64,000 bases of DNA from Glutamicibacter sp002979865 (GTDB lineage Bacteria; Actinomycetota; Actinomycetes; Actinomycetales; Micrococcaceae), in the NCBI RefSeq assembly GCF_050030965.1, contig NZ_CP188297.1, positions 1,922,001 through 1,986,000 on the forward strand. The letters are read 5' to 3'. Under the pieces are notes generated by a model. That model was not told where the DNA came from and ran no database searches. It saw nothing but the letters and a program-made list of their open reading frames with translations. Every line of letters starts with the position of its first letter. Position 1 is the stretch's first letter. Below, piece by piece: positions 1-7,803 of this stretch. The position numbers and the translations under genes were made by a program.

Positions 1-435
1 CCTCGCGGTGATCGAGATCGCCAGCGACCAGAAGCCGCCAATCGCGATGCCCAGCAGGACGCGGGCCGCGAGCAGGACCGGGTAAGCCGGGGCGAACGCC
101 ACCAGCAGGTTGGAAGCCACTGCAAGGGCCGAGAGGATGATCATCAGGCGCCGACGGTCCATTTGCGGGATCAGGACGGGAACGAGCAGGCCGGAAACCG
201 CTGCGACGATGGCGGTGATGGCGACGGACTGGCCGGCCAGGCCCTCTGTCACCGACAGATCCGCGGCAACCCGGGAGAGCAGGCTTGTCGGCAGGAATTC
301 GGCCATCACGAGGGCGAAGACGCCCACGCCCAGCGAGGCTACCGCCGCCCATGATGCGCTCTGCGCCGGGGCTGGATTGCCGGAGGATGATCGGCCGCCG
401 ACTTCCTGTATTGCTGTCGATTCGTGAGGAGTCAC
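1..435 (-). CDS. MFS transporter, DHA1 (NepI/AraJ-like), N-terminal part
   Basis: This is the first 145 residues of a major facilitator superfamily transporter that runs off the left edge. It starts at a GTG (433-435) preceded by AGGAAGAA. After a polar N-terminus of about 30 residues the sequence enters a membrane segment with FALVMAEFLPTSLL, typical of the DHA1 sugar/purine/drug efflux subgroup. A second segment, a short basic loop (QMDRRRLM) and a helix containing LLAARVLLGIAIGG follow, as in helices 2 to 4 of this family. The gene lies 46 bp downstream of the frameshifted NAD(P)-binding gene on the same strand, so both may share a transcript. The substrate cannot be told from this part. 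Confidence 0.75.
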   Translation of the reverse strand, partial: MTPHESTAIQEVGGRSSSGNPAPAQSASWAAVASLGVGVFALVMAEFLPTSLLSRVAADLSVTEGLAGQSVAITAIVAAVSGLLVPVLIPQMDRRRLMIILSALAVASNLLVAFAPAYPVLLAARVLLGIAIGGFWSLAISITAR

Positions 436-481
436 TCGTTATTCTTCCTGGTTTGTAGGGTGAAGTGTGGCGTCTGCCGCG

Positions 482-1226
482 TCAGCTGTAGCAGGCGCGG
501 TTGATCGCGACGAGGAACTTGCCATCCGGGGTGCCTCCGGCGGCGATGTAGCCGCCGATGGCCTCCATGGCCAGATCCCGGCGCTGCGGCACGCGCTCCT
601 TGTCCGCGGCTGCCAGGAAGGCGGGCATCGCCTCGCGCGTACGATCCGTGCAGTACACCGGGGAGCCGGGCTGCTGGCGCCAGGACTCGGCGAGGACCCC
701 GGCATCGACGGCATCGAAGCCGGTTTCTTCGACCAGGGACATCGCGAGGCTCCGGTGGTCCTCACGGTCGGCCGCCACCGGAATGGCCGCCCGGTCCGCA
801 TGGCCCGCCTCGGTGGCTTTCGTATTGAAAGACTGGGAGGTGATGGCATTCCAGGCTTTGGTGACGGGGCGGCCGAACAACTGCGATAACCAGGCGCTCT
901 CAGGCTGCCCGGCCTCAAAGGCGGGGATTATGCCGTCACGGAACGGGTAGTAGTTGGAGGTGTCGATGACCACCGCGGATCCGGGGGGCGCGCCGGACGT
1001 AGGCGGCGATGTCCTTGTTGCGGTTCATCGGAACCGAAAGGATCAGGACATCAACGCCGTTGGCAACTTCGTCGGCGTTGACCGCTCGCGCACCGGCGCT
1101 CAAGGCCGCGGCGGGGATGGTCTGCGGGCCGCGGGAATTCGCGATGGTGACGCTGTGTCCGTGGCGGCTGAGCCGCCGGGCGATGGTCGAGCCGATCGAG
1201 CCGGCGCCGATGATTCCGATTTCCAT
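482..1226 (-). pseudogene. NAD(P)-binding F420-reductase-like protein, frameshifted
   Basis: Two reading frames join into one protein of about 247 residues of the COG2085 family (F420-dependent NADP reductase-like, NAD(P)-binding Rossmann fold). The first frame (1226 down to about 985) opens with MEIGIIGAGSIGSTIARRL, the dinucleotide-binding glycine motif, and reaches VLILSVPMNR. The second (973 down to 482) continues with VVIDTSNYYPFRDG and keeps family features such as KAWNAI and a C-terminal GGTPDGKF. The switch falls in a run of six C (minus strand, near 983-988); with five C the frame is continuous. The lesion may be a real recent mutation, phase variation or a base-calling error. The partner oxidoreductase substrate is unknown. 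Confidence 0.7.
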
Positions 1227-1322
1227 AATTCTCCTTTGCGGGATCTGTGCTTCTCAATTCTCAACCTTGCCATTGATGTGAATGTCAAGTCCCGAGTCTG
1301 CGAATGTGACCAAAACGTGGTG

Positions 1323-1832
1323 CTACCAGCGAAGTTCGCGGAATTTGCCTTGGAAGTACAGCAACGGTTCAGTGTGGCCGCTAGGTGAGGTTCCCACCTC
1401 TGTCACACGCCCGAGCACAATGCAGTGGTCCCCGGCATCGTGCTCGGCGAAGATGGTGCAGTCCAGCCACGCCAGGGTGCCATCGAGGATCGGGCTTCCC
1501 CGTACCGCGGTGCTCCATTGGATGCCATCCCATTTGTCTCCGCCTTTTCGAGCGAACTGATTGGCGACTGCCCCCTGCCCGCTCGAGAGCACGTTGACCG
1601 CGAAGCTTCCGGTGTCGCGGATCCGCGGATAGCTGGCGGAGGTTTTCATCACGCTGAAGGACACCAGCGGCGGATCGATGGAGACGCTGTAGAACGATTG
1701 GCAGGTGAACCCGACGGGCCCGTGGCTATCGTGGCCGGTGATGACCGTGATGCCAGAGGCAAAGCTGCCGACGGTACTGCGGAATATATCCTGGTCAATT
1801 TCGTGGATGTGGTTGCCCTCGGTGGCACTCAT
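1323..1832 (-). CDS. flavin reductase family protein (FMN reductase component)
   Basis: A 169-residue flavin reductase-like protein with the FMN-binding split-barrel fold. Family features are FRSTVGSFASGITVITG near the N-terminus, GFTCQSFYSVSIDPPLVSFSV, and the later FAVNVLSSGQ and DHCIVLGRV. Its role would be to supply reduced FMN to the adjacent monooxygenase. A longer reading frame exists, but its N-terminal extension is arginine-rich shadow sequence of the upstream gene. The ATG at 1832 overlaps the stop of the monooxygenase gene by four bases (ATGA), so the two are translationally coupled. The substrate of the two-component system is not evident. Confidence 0.88.
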   Translation of the reverse strand: MSATEGNHIHEIDQDIFRSTVGSFASGITVITGHDSHGPVGFTCQSFYSVSIDPPLVSFSVMKTSASYPRIRDTGSFAVNVLSSGQGAVANQFARKGGDKWDGIQWSTAVRGSPILDGTLAWLDCTIFAEHDAGDHCIVLGRVTEVGTSPSGHTEPLLYFQGKFRELRW

Positions 1833-3163
1833 TGCGCAGGGTTCGCCAGTCGGGTATCCAGGCCGTACTGGGCCGGGGCGCCGAGGTGCTCGCGCAGCGT
1901 ACTGCCTTCGTAGTCCTCGTGGTACAGGCCGCGCTGCTGGAGCAGCGGGATAACCTCGTCGACGAAGGTATCGATTCCGTCCTCGTAGACATCTATGGAT
2001 ACCCAGAAGCCGTCGCAGGCGCCCGCCTCGAACCACTGCTGCATGTGATCCGCAGTGACCGACGCTGGACCAACAGGAGTGGGGTGGTAATCGATAACTC
2101 CGTGGGCCAAAACCTCACGCAGTGTCCACCCTTCACGTGCCACCTCGAGAGCACGTGGGGCACGTGGGTCGAAGGGGCTGGGCTGGGCACGCTCCAATTG
2201 GGCGCTCCGCAGCGGCTCGTCGAGCTGGCTCTCATCGAGAGCCAGCCCCAGCATGGAGCCCAGATAAGGAACCAGAGCCACGGCGGCTCGATCGCCCAAG
2301 GCAACTCGGCGATCCACGGCGGCTCGTTTGGTGGCGCCGATGGCCGGCATGACTCCGGCGATGAACTTCACCTCGTCGGGGTTGCGTCCGGCCTTGCGCG
2401 CCGCCTCCCGGACGGCTTCACGCTGGGCGCGCGCTTCCTCGATGGTGAACACGGCGCCGATGACGGCGCTGGCGTACCGGCCGGCAATCTCCAGGCCGTT
2501 TGCACCTCCGCCGGCCGAGAAGATCACCGGTTGCCCCTGCTCCGAGGGCGGGATGGGCAGCGGCCCGCGGGAGGCGACATATTCACCTTGCAGGTTGACG
2601 GCATTGATCTTCGCTGGATCGATGAACTGGGCGTTCGCTTTGTCCTTGATCCAGGCATCCTGCTGCCAGCTGCCCCAGAGCGCCTGGGTGATCTGGATGC
2701 TCTCGTGCGCCCGCTGGTAGCGTTGCGGCCGGGGTGCTATTTCCTGCCCGAAGTTCGCGGCAGAGGCAGGGTCGCTGGTGGTCACGGCGTTCCATCCGGC
2801 GCGGCCGTGGCTCATCACGTCCAGGGCCTTGAACTGGCGGGCGAGGTTGTAGGGCTCGTTGAAGGTCGTGGATCCGGTGGCCACCAGGCCGATGCGCTCG
2901 GTCGCGCGGGCGATGGCGGCCAGGGTCAGCACCGGTTCAAGGGTCAGCATTGGCGCCTCCTGCATCCCATCTGCCTTATAGGCCAGGAAGTCGGGCAGGA
3001 ACAGGAACGCGAACTTGCCGCGTTCGGCCGCCTGGGCGTAGCGCACTTGTGCGTCGAAATCGGCGTAGTTGGCCGGGTCCACGCCGGTGCCACGCCAGGC
3101 CGCACCATGGGTTCCGTACCCGTTGCCCAGCTGCATGCCGAGAATCATTTGGGAAGTTGACAT
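1829..3163 (-). CDS. LLM-class FMN-dependent monooxygenase (NtaA/SnaA/DszA type)
   Basis: A 444-residue oxygenase component of a two-component flavin monooxygenase; the length is normal for the NtaA/SnaA/DszA group. Supporting stretches are QLGNGYGTHGAAWR, the FLFLPDFL active-site strand, LDVMSHGRAGWNAVTT (highly characteristic), PVIFSAGGGANGLEIAG and the C-terminal GSTLREHLG. It would use reduced FMN from the coupled flavin reductase (1323-1832) to oxidise or cleave a small S-, N- or ring-containing compound. I chose the ATG at 3163; an in-frame ATG eight codons upstream (3187) is possible and neither has a strong ribosome site. A second, differently arranged pair of the same families lies at 39.8-41.7 kb. 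Confidence 0.9.
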   Translation of the reverse strand: MSTSQMILGMQLGNGYGTHGAAWRGTGVDPANYADFDAQVRYAQAAERGKFAFLFLPDFLAYKADGMQEAPMLTLEPVLTLAAIARATERIGLVATGSTTFNEPYNLARQFKALDVMSHGRAGWNAVTTSDPASAANFGQEIAPRPQRYQRAHESIQITQALWGSWQQDAWIKDKANAQFIDPAKINAVNLQGEYVASRGPLPIPPSEQGQPVIFSAGGGANGLEIAGRYASAVIGAVFTIEEARAQREAVREAARKAGRNPDEVKFIAGVMPAIGATKRAAVDRRVALGDRAAVALVPYLGSMLGLALDESQLDEPLRSAQLERAQPSPFDPRAPRALEVAREGWTLREVLAHGVIDYHPTPVGPASVTADHMQQWFEAGACDGFWVSIDVYEDGIDTFVDEVIPLLQQRGLYHEDYEGSTLREHLGAPAQYGLDTRLANPAQ

Positions 3164-3669
3164 GGGTGTTCCATTTCTGGCCCTCATGCGGGCCTTGGGC
3201 AGTTAATGGGTGTAAATACCGGGGTTGCTGCGACCGCGAACGACAGGTTCTGCGGCCGGATGCAGCAGCAAGTCGTGGTCTTGCCCACGAAGAGGGTTCT
3301 CTTGGGGAAAATCGGGGCGAGAATGCTCGTCGCATCGGGGATCGCGCGGATGAGCCGTGGGGCTTCTTGCGCAGCGCAAGGCAGCGCAAGCAATAGCCAT
3401 GGCGCGGGCTTCCGTCCGGCCAGGGGGCGCTGCATTCAACGCGGGGTCCGGGCGCCACACGGCGGACGCCGTCGCTATCGGAGTCATCAGGCATATGGGA
3501 CCGGAGAGTCGACTCGCTCGGGTCTTGGAGCTAGCCGTCGGGCGCTCCGGGCGCGGAAGCGCGCCCCATGACTGCGCGGGCGCGACGGAAGCCCGTGCAG
3601 AGGCTGCTCGAAAACGGCTACCGCCGGCGGTCGAAGGTGGGTAGGAGGAAATCACCTACCCATTGTGCA
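3164..3669. other. gene-poor spacer with a perfect dyad
   Basis: About 500 bp with only shadow-like reading frames; none shows a recognisable family or a good ribosome site. It contains a perfect 7-bp inverted repeat (GGGTAGG at 3639-3645, CCTACCC at 3655-3661) directly beside the MerR-type dyad. It could be the untranslated leader of the monooxygenase operon or the remains of a lost gene. Confidence 0.5.
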
Positions 3670-3694
3670 ACCTTCTCACCAATGTCAAGGTCAA
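3662..3694 (-). promoter_or_regulatory. MerR-type operator/promoter
   Basis: A perfect dyad ACCTT (3670-3674), 12 bp, AAGGT (3687-3691) overlaps a minus-strand TTGACC (3689-3694). A CACAAT box lies 21 bp further on. A -35 element followed by an over-long spacer carrying the dyad is the classic layout of MerR-activated promoters. It would fire towards the monooxygenase pair, roughly 500 bp downstream. Confidence 0.5.
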
Positions 3695-3707
3695 ATCGGG
3701 AGCCTTG

Positions 3708-4109
3708 CTACGACGCTTTTCGGTCCGAGGTGGCGCCTTCCTGGGCGCTGGATGCGGCCTTCAGCGCCTGGATATAGCGGGTGATCGCCTCCCGGTTCTG
3801 GGACAGGACATCGATCTTTTCGGTCATCCGGTCCCGTTCGCGCTGCAGGACCACCAGAAGTCCCGGATCCGGATCGTCGACGACGACCGTTTGCGGCTGG
3901 TTCAGGCAAGGCAGGATGAGGCTGATGATCCGCGTCGGGATGCCAGCGTCGAGGAGTCCGCGGATCTTCCCAACCCGGTCCACCAGGTATTCGTCATATT
4001 CCCGGTAGCCGTTGCTCAGGCGGCGTGGTGTCACCAAGCCTTGCTCCTCGTAGTAGCGCAGCATTCGGGCTGGCACCCCGGATTTCTGTTCCAGTTCTCC
4101 AATGCGCAA
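3708..4109 (-). CDS. MerR family transcriptional regulator
   Basis: A 133-residue MerR-type activator. The N-terminal winged helix is complete: IGELEQKSGVPARMLRYYEEQGL followed in family style by RLSNGYREYDE, and then the coiled-coil dimerisation helix (LQRERDRMTEKIDVLSQN, about residues 88-105). The C-terminus is short and has no cysteine cluster, so a metal sensor is unlikely; it resembles MerR members that respond to small organic molecules. Translation starts at TTG 4109, with AAAGGA six bases upstream. A MerR-type dyad sits just past its stop (3670-3691), so it may act on the downstream monooxygenase pair as well as on itself. Effector unknown. Confidence 0.88.
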   Translation of the reverse strand: MRIGELEQKSGVPARMLRYYEEQGLVTPRRLSNGYREYDEYLVDRVGKIRGLLDAGIPTRIISLILPCLNQPQTVVVDDPDPGLLVVLQRERDRMTEKIDVLSQNREAITRYIQALKAASSAQEGATSDRKAS

Positions 4110-4707
4110 GAAGCATCCTTTGTTGGTGGCGGCGGAAGCCTGATCTGAGTATCACACCAGTGTAAAGGTTGAGTTTGGTGTTGGCTATCGGCTGGAACGA
4201 AAGAACTTTCATCAAGATCGGTGCGGGCCGGTTTGTCTCGGGCTGGCTTCCCCGCCCCGGCTAGGTGCATTGTGCAGACTGGAGGCCGCTATGCGATCCA
4301 GCAGTCGTGTGCAGTTACCGTGTGTTGCCTGCAACCGGAGGGGAATCCTGCTGCTATGTGTTGCGAGAGTTGAAGCCGCTTGGTTGGAGTTTGCGATTGC
4401 CGCCTCGCTGGCTGGAAACAAACCCGAGCGTGCATTCCTGCGGGCGAAGCCTGCCGGCAACGGACCTTGGCTGGCAGCTCCGGCTTCCGGTCATTTTGAA
4501 CTGCGAACCAGCTCTTTGGCGGACGCTACGCTGAAGCCCAATCCGAATTCGGGGGCCAAGTTCTCGGCCTAGGAGAAGACCGGGATGAGCCTCACTGGCT
4601 GGGTCGTTTCATCCGGCAGCCCTCGGGCCGTTGCCCGCCGACTAATTGGGGATGCTGGAGCACATCGAGTTGGCAGAAGGGCGTTGGCAAAGAAATATAG
4701 GCACGAG
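4110..4707. other. intergenic region without a supported gene
   Basis: Roughly 600 bp between the start of the MerR gene and the end of the SDR gene. Reading frames of 80-100 residues exist on both strands (for example 4270-4572 plus and 4212-4460 minus), but they overlap each other, lack family signatures and lack convincing ribosome sites. A short palindrome ACACCAGTGT near 4155 lies in the MerR promoter region and might be an autoregulatory site. Confidence 0.4.
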
Positions 4708-4751
4708 TGCTCCCCAGATCTGGACTATCAGTTGCCAGTTTCTGGGGAGCA
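4708..4751 (-). terminator. stem-loop after the amine-catabolic operon
   Basis: TGCTCCCCAGA (4708-4718) pairs with TCTGGGGAGCA (4741-4751), an 11-bp perfect stem with a 22-base loop. It lies ten bases beyond the SDR stop codon. A T-run is lacking on the minus strand, so it is a probable rather than canonical terminator. Confidence 0.6.
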
Positions 4752-4760
4752 TTTCGCTAT

Positions 4761-5561
4761 TTACAGCGGGGTGACGTAGGCTCCAGCGATGCCGCCGTCC
4801 ACCAGGAACTGGCTCGCGGTGATGAAGGAAGAATCGTCGGAGGCAAGGAAGGCTACCGAGGCCGCCAGCTCATCCGGTTCCGCGAAGCGGCCAAGCGGCA
4901 CATGCACCAAGCGGCGCGCGGCGCGCTCCGGGTCCTTGGCGAAGAGCTCTTTGAGCAGCGGGGTGTTCACCGGGCCGGGGCAAAGCGCATTGACCCGGAT
5001 GCCCTGCCGGGCGAACTCGACACCGAGTTCGCGGCTCATGGATAGCACCCCGCCCTTGGAAGCCGAGTAGCTGATCTGGCTGGTCGCCGCACCCATGACA
5101 GCGACGAAGGACGCGGTGTTGATGATGGAGCCTCGGCCCTGTTCCTGCATATAAGGCAGCACGTGCTTGCAGCAGTAGTACACGCTGGTCAGGTTGACCT
5201 CCTGGACCTTGCGCCAGGCATCGATGCCGGTATCCAGGATGGAAGCGTCGTCTGCCGGGGAAATCCCCGCGTTGTTGAATGCGATATCCACCGAGCCGTA
5301 GGTCGACTTGGCTGTGGCGAACAGGTTCTTGACGTCTTCCTCATTGGTGACATCGGTGCGGACGAAAAGCCCGCCGACTTCTTCGGCGGCTTTCTGGCCG
5401 ATTTCCTCGGCGCAGATATCGCCAATAACCACCTTGGCGCCTTCATGGGCCAGGCGCTTGGCCGTAGCCAGGCCGATGCCGGAGGCTCCGCCGGTAATAG
5501 TGGCGACTCGTCCGGCAAGCCGATTGGTGACCAAGCCGTTGTATGGGGCAGTTTCGCTCAT
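4761..5561 (-). CDS. SDR family oxidoreductase
   Basis: A 266-residue short-chain dehydrogenase/reductase, last gene of the operon running from 10683 to 4761. It has the cofactor motif TGGASGIG, the NNAG structural motif, the Ser-Tyr-Lys catalytic set (YSASKGG) and the CPGPVNTP loop, ending with FLVDGGI. The start at 5561 has AGGAGA just upstream; a longer in-frame extension is not supported. Within an operon for an amine or amino alcohol, an SDR would logically oxidise a terminal alcohol of a gamma-glutamylated intermediate to an aldehyde, feeding the aldehyde dehydrogenase upstream. That role is inference; the family itself covers many alcohols. Confidence 0.88.
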   Translation of the reverse strand: MSETAPYNGLVTNRLAGRVATITGGASGIGLATAKRLAHEGAKVVIGDICAEEIGQKAAEEVGGLFVRTDVTNEEDVKNLFATAKSTYGSVDIAFNNAGISPADDASILDTGIDAWRKVQEVNLTSVYYCCKHVLPYMQEQGRGSIINTASFVAVMGAATSQISYSASKGGVLSMSRELGVEFARQGIRVNALCPGPVNTPLLKELFAKDPERAARRLVHVPLGRFAEPDELAASVAFLASDDSSFITASQFLVDGGIAGAYVTPL

Positions 5562-5616
5562 CTGATGGTTCTCCTTGCTAGTGATTTGTTTTAGTTGGAT
5601 GATGCTTTGCGATAAA

Positions 5617-7017
5617 TCAGCTTTCGGTGTCAATGAAGACGTTCTTGACCTCGCTGAAGGCTTCGAGAGCATCTGGTCCCAGCTCGCGGCCGAGTCCGGA
5701 TTTCTTGTAGCCGCCGAAAGGAGTGGAATAGCGCACCGAGGAATGGGAGTTCACCGACAGGTTCCCGGCCTCGACTGCGCGGGCCACGCGCAGGGCGCGG
5801 CCCACATCCCGGGTCCAGATGGATCCGGAGAGCCCGTACTCCGAGTCATTGGCAATGCGGATGGCATCGGCCTCGTCCTCGAAGGGGATTACCGCAACGA
5901 TCGGGCCGAAAATCTCTTCGCGCAGGATCCGGTCCTGCGGATCTTCGGGAACCACGACCGTAGGCGGGAACCAGTAACCCTCGCCCTGGGGGATCTTTCC
6001 CTGGTAGGCGATATCGCTGCGGGGGTTTCCCTGTTCATCGAGCAGGAACGAAGACACCGTTTTCAATTGCTTGGCGGAGACCAAAGGGCCCATCACCGTA
6101 GCTTCGTCGCTCGGATCCCCGACAGTAACCGCCGCGACGGCCTGGGTGAATCGCTCCATGAACGCATCCAGAACGCTGCGCTGCACCAGGATCCGGGAGC
6201 GTGCGCAGCAGTCCTGTCCGGCGTTGTCGAAGACACCGCCCGGTGCCTGGGCGGCTGCCTTGTCGAGGTCGGCATCGGCGAAGATGATATTGGCGCTCTT
6301 GCCGCCCAGCTCCAGGGTGACACGCTTCAGCTGGTCCGCGCATCCGCGCATGATGCCCTGGCCCACTTGGGTGGAACCGGTGAAAACAACCTTGCGGACG
6401 TCGGGATGGGTGACAAAGCGCTCGCCGACTACCGAGCCCTTGCCCGGGATGACGGTGAAGACACCCTCGGGGATACCGACCTCGCGGGCCAACTCGCCCA
6501 GGCGGATGGCGGTCAAGGGTGTCAGTTCCGCTGGCTTGAGCACGACAGTATTGCCCGCGGCCAGTGCTGGGGCGAACCCCCACGCCGCGATCGGCATGGG
6601 GAAATTCCATGGAACGATGATCCCAACGACACCCAGCGGTTCGTGGAAGGTAACGTTCACTCCGCCTGCGACGGGAATCTGCTTGCCGAAGTTCCGTTCC
6701 GGGGCTGCTGCGTAGTAGTTCAGCACATCCCTGACGTTTCCGGCCTCCCAGCGGGCGTTGCCGATGGTGTGCCCGGCATTGAGCACTTCCAGCTGGGCCA
6801 GATTCTCCAGATCGCGGTCTACTGCGGCCGCGAATCTGCGCAGCAGCGCGGCGCGCTCAGCAGGAGCGACCTGGCTCCAGGCGGGAAAAGCCTCGGAGGC
6901 CCGGGCAATTGCGGCATCCGCCTGCGCGGTATCAGCCAGCGCGACGTCCTGGACTGCTTGCCCAGTCGCCGGGTTGATCACGGTAAAGGTGTCTTTCACT
7001 GCGGTATCAGTGCTCAT
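5617..7017 (-). CDS. aldehyde dehydrogenase (NAD(P)-dependent, PuuC-like)
   Basis: A 466-residue aldehyde dehydrogenase. The N-terminus starts with VINPATGQ, the nucleotide-binding FTGSTQVGQ motif is present, the catalytic glutamate lies in LELGGKSAN and the catalytic cysteine in GQDCCARSR (two adjacent cysteines, the second aligned with the usual position or its neighbour). It ends with the FGGYKKSGLGRELG segment of the superfamily. Its ATG overlaps the stop of the amidohydrolase-like gene by four bases. In this operon it would oxidise a gamma-glutamyl-aminoaldehyde to the acid, as PuuC does in the putrescine pathway. The natural substrate could be an ethanolamine or polyamine derivative. 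Confidence 0.9.
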   Translation of the reverse strand: MSTDTAVKDTFTVINPATGQAVQDVALADTAQADAAIARASEAFPAWSQVAPAERAALLRRFAAAVDRDLENLAQLEVLNAGHTIGNARWEAGNVRDVLNYYAAAPERNFGKQIPVAGGVNVTFHEPLGVVGIIVPWNFPMPIAAWGFAPALAAGNTVVLKPAELTPLTAIRLGELAREVGIPEGVFTVIPGKGSVVGERFVTHPDVRKVVFTGSTQVGQGIMRGCADQLKRVTLELGGKSANIIFADADLDKAAAQAPGGVFDNAGQDCCARSRILVQRSVLDAFMERFTQAVAAVTVGDPSDEATVMGPLVSAKQLKTVSSFLLDEQGNPRSDIAYQGKIPQGEGYWFPPTVVVPEDPQDRILREEIFGPIVAVIPFEDEADAIRIANDSEYGLSGSIWTRDVGRALRVARAVEAGNLSVNSHSSVRYSTPFGGYKKSGLGRELGPDALEAFSEVKNVFIDTES

Positions 7018-7784
7018 AGCGCTTCCTGTGGTGTCGAAATAGATTTGCTGGTGGCGTAGTCATGCGCAGCCTGGATGAAAGCCTGCATGAGCCGGATATC
7101 TTCCAAGTTCTCTTCCGGGTGGAATTGCGTGCCCAGAACCCAGCCTCGGGCCTGCGGCATTTCAACGATTTCCACCGTCCCGTCGCTGGCGCGGGCGGTG
7201 ACCTCAAGGCCTTTGGCTACCTCCTGCAGGGACTGGTGGTGGTAGCACGGAGCACTGGCCTGGTTGCCCAGGATCTGCTCCGCCAGAGAACCCTGCGCGG
7301 TGGTGAAATCCACTGTGCCGAAGACCCCGGGAGCTGGCTGGTACTTTTCGGCAGCATCCGGAAGGACATCGGGCAGGTGCTGGTTCAGGGTTCCGCCCTG
7401 CTGCACGTTGAGCACCTGGGCGCCACGGCAGATGGCGAACAGCGGAACGGCCCGCTCCAGCGCGGCGGCGGCCAAAGCCATGTCGTGCAGGTCCCGCTCC
7501 GGCTGTGCCGCCGTGCGCGGGTGCGGTTGATGCCCGTAGTTGGCAGGATCCACATCCACGCCGCCGATGACTATCAGCCCATCCAGGACGTCCAAGACGG
7601 AGGCGTCGGTGGCAACCGGTGGCAGGAGCATTGGCGTACCACCGGCTGCAACCACTGACTTGATGTACTTGCCCGGGACAATGGCCGCGGTACTTTCCCA
7701 GACACCCCATTTGGCTTCCTGCCAGTAGGTGGTCAGCCCGATGCGCGGCCTGCGCTGCGCTGCCGGGTCCGATGGATAGTTCAC
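7014..7784 (-). CDS. gamma-glutamyl-amide hydrolase, class I amidotransferase fold (PuuD-like)
   Basis: A 256-residue peptidase C26 family protein. The nucleophile cysteine lies in FAICRGAQVLNV, the catalytic histidine and glutamate in GTQFHPEEN, and VIGGVDVDPANYG is characteristic of PuuD and its relatives. It would hydrolyse the gamma-glutamyl bond of an oxidised intermediate, releasing glutamate and an amino acid. Translation starts at GTG 7784 with AGGA eight bases upstream, 19 bp after the glutamine-synthetase-like gene, and ends in a four-base overlap with the aldehyde dehydrogenase. The order ligase, hydrolase, dehydrogenase is a strong signature of glutamylated-amine catabolism. Confidence 0.9.
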   Translation of the reverse strand: MNYPSDPAAQRRPRIGLTTYWQEAKWGVWESTAAIVPGKYIKSVVAAGGTPMLLPPVATDASVLDVLDGLIVIGGVDVDPANYGHQPHPRTAAQPERDLHDMALAAAALERAVPLFAICRGAQVLNVQQGGTLNQHLPDVLPDAAEKYQPAPGVFGTVDFTTAQGSLAEQILGNQASAPCYHHQSLQEVAKGLEVTARASDGTVEIVEMPQARGWVLGTQFHPEENLEDIRLMQAFIQAAHDYATSKSISTPQEAL

Positions 7785-7803
7785 TTGTAGTTGTCCTTCG
7801 TGA

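Noticed and set aside
3203..3655. 150-codon frame on the minus strand downstream of the MerR-type dyad
   Set aside because: It starts with GTG within a dyad, is rich in Arg/Ala/Pro shadow-type sequence, overlaps several equally long frames and has no family.
4270..4572. 100-codon frame in the MerR-SDR spacer
   Set aside because: No family, no ribosome site, and an antisense frame of similar quality at 4212-4460.
5575..7059. 494-codon plus-strand frame opposite the aldehyde dehydrogenase
   Set aside because: Antisense shadow; the minus-strand protein has full catalytic motifs.
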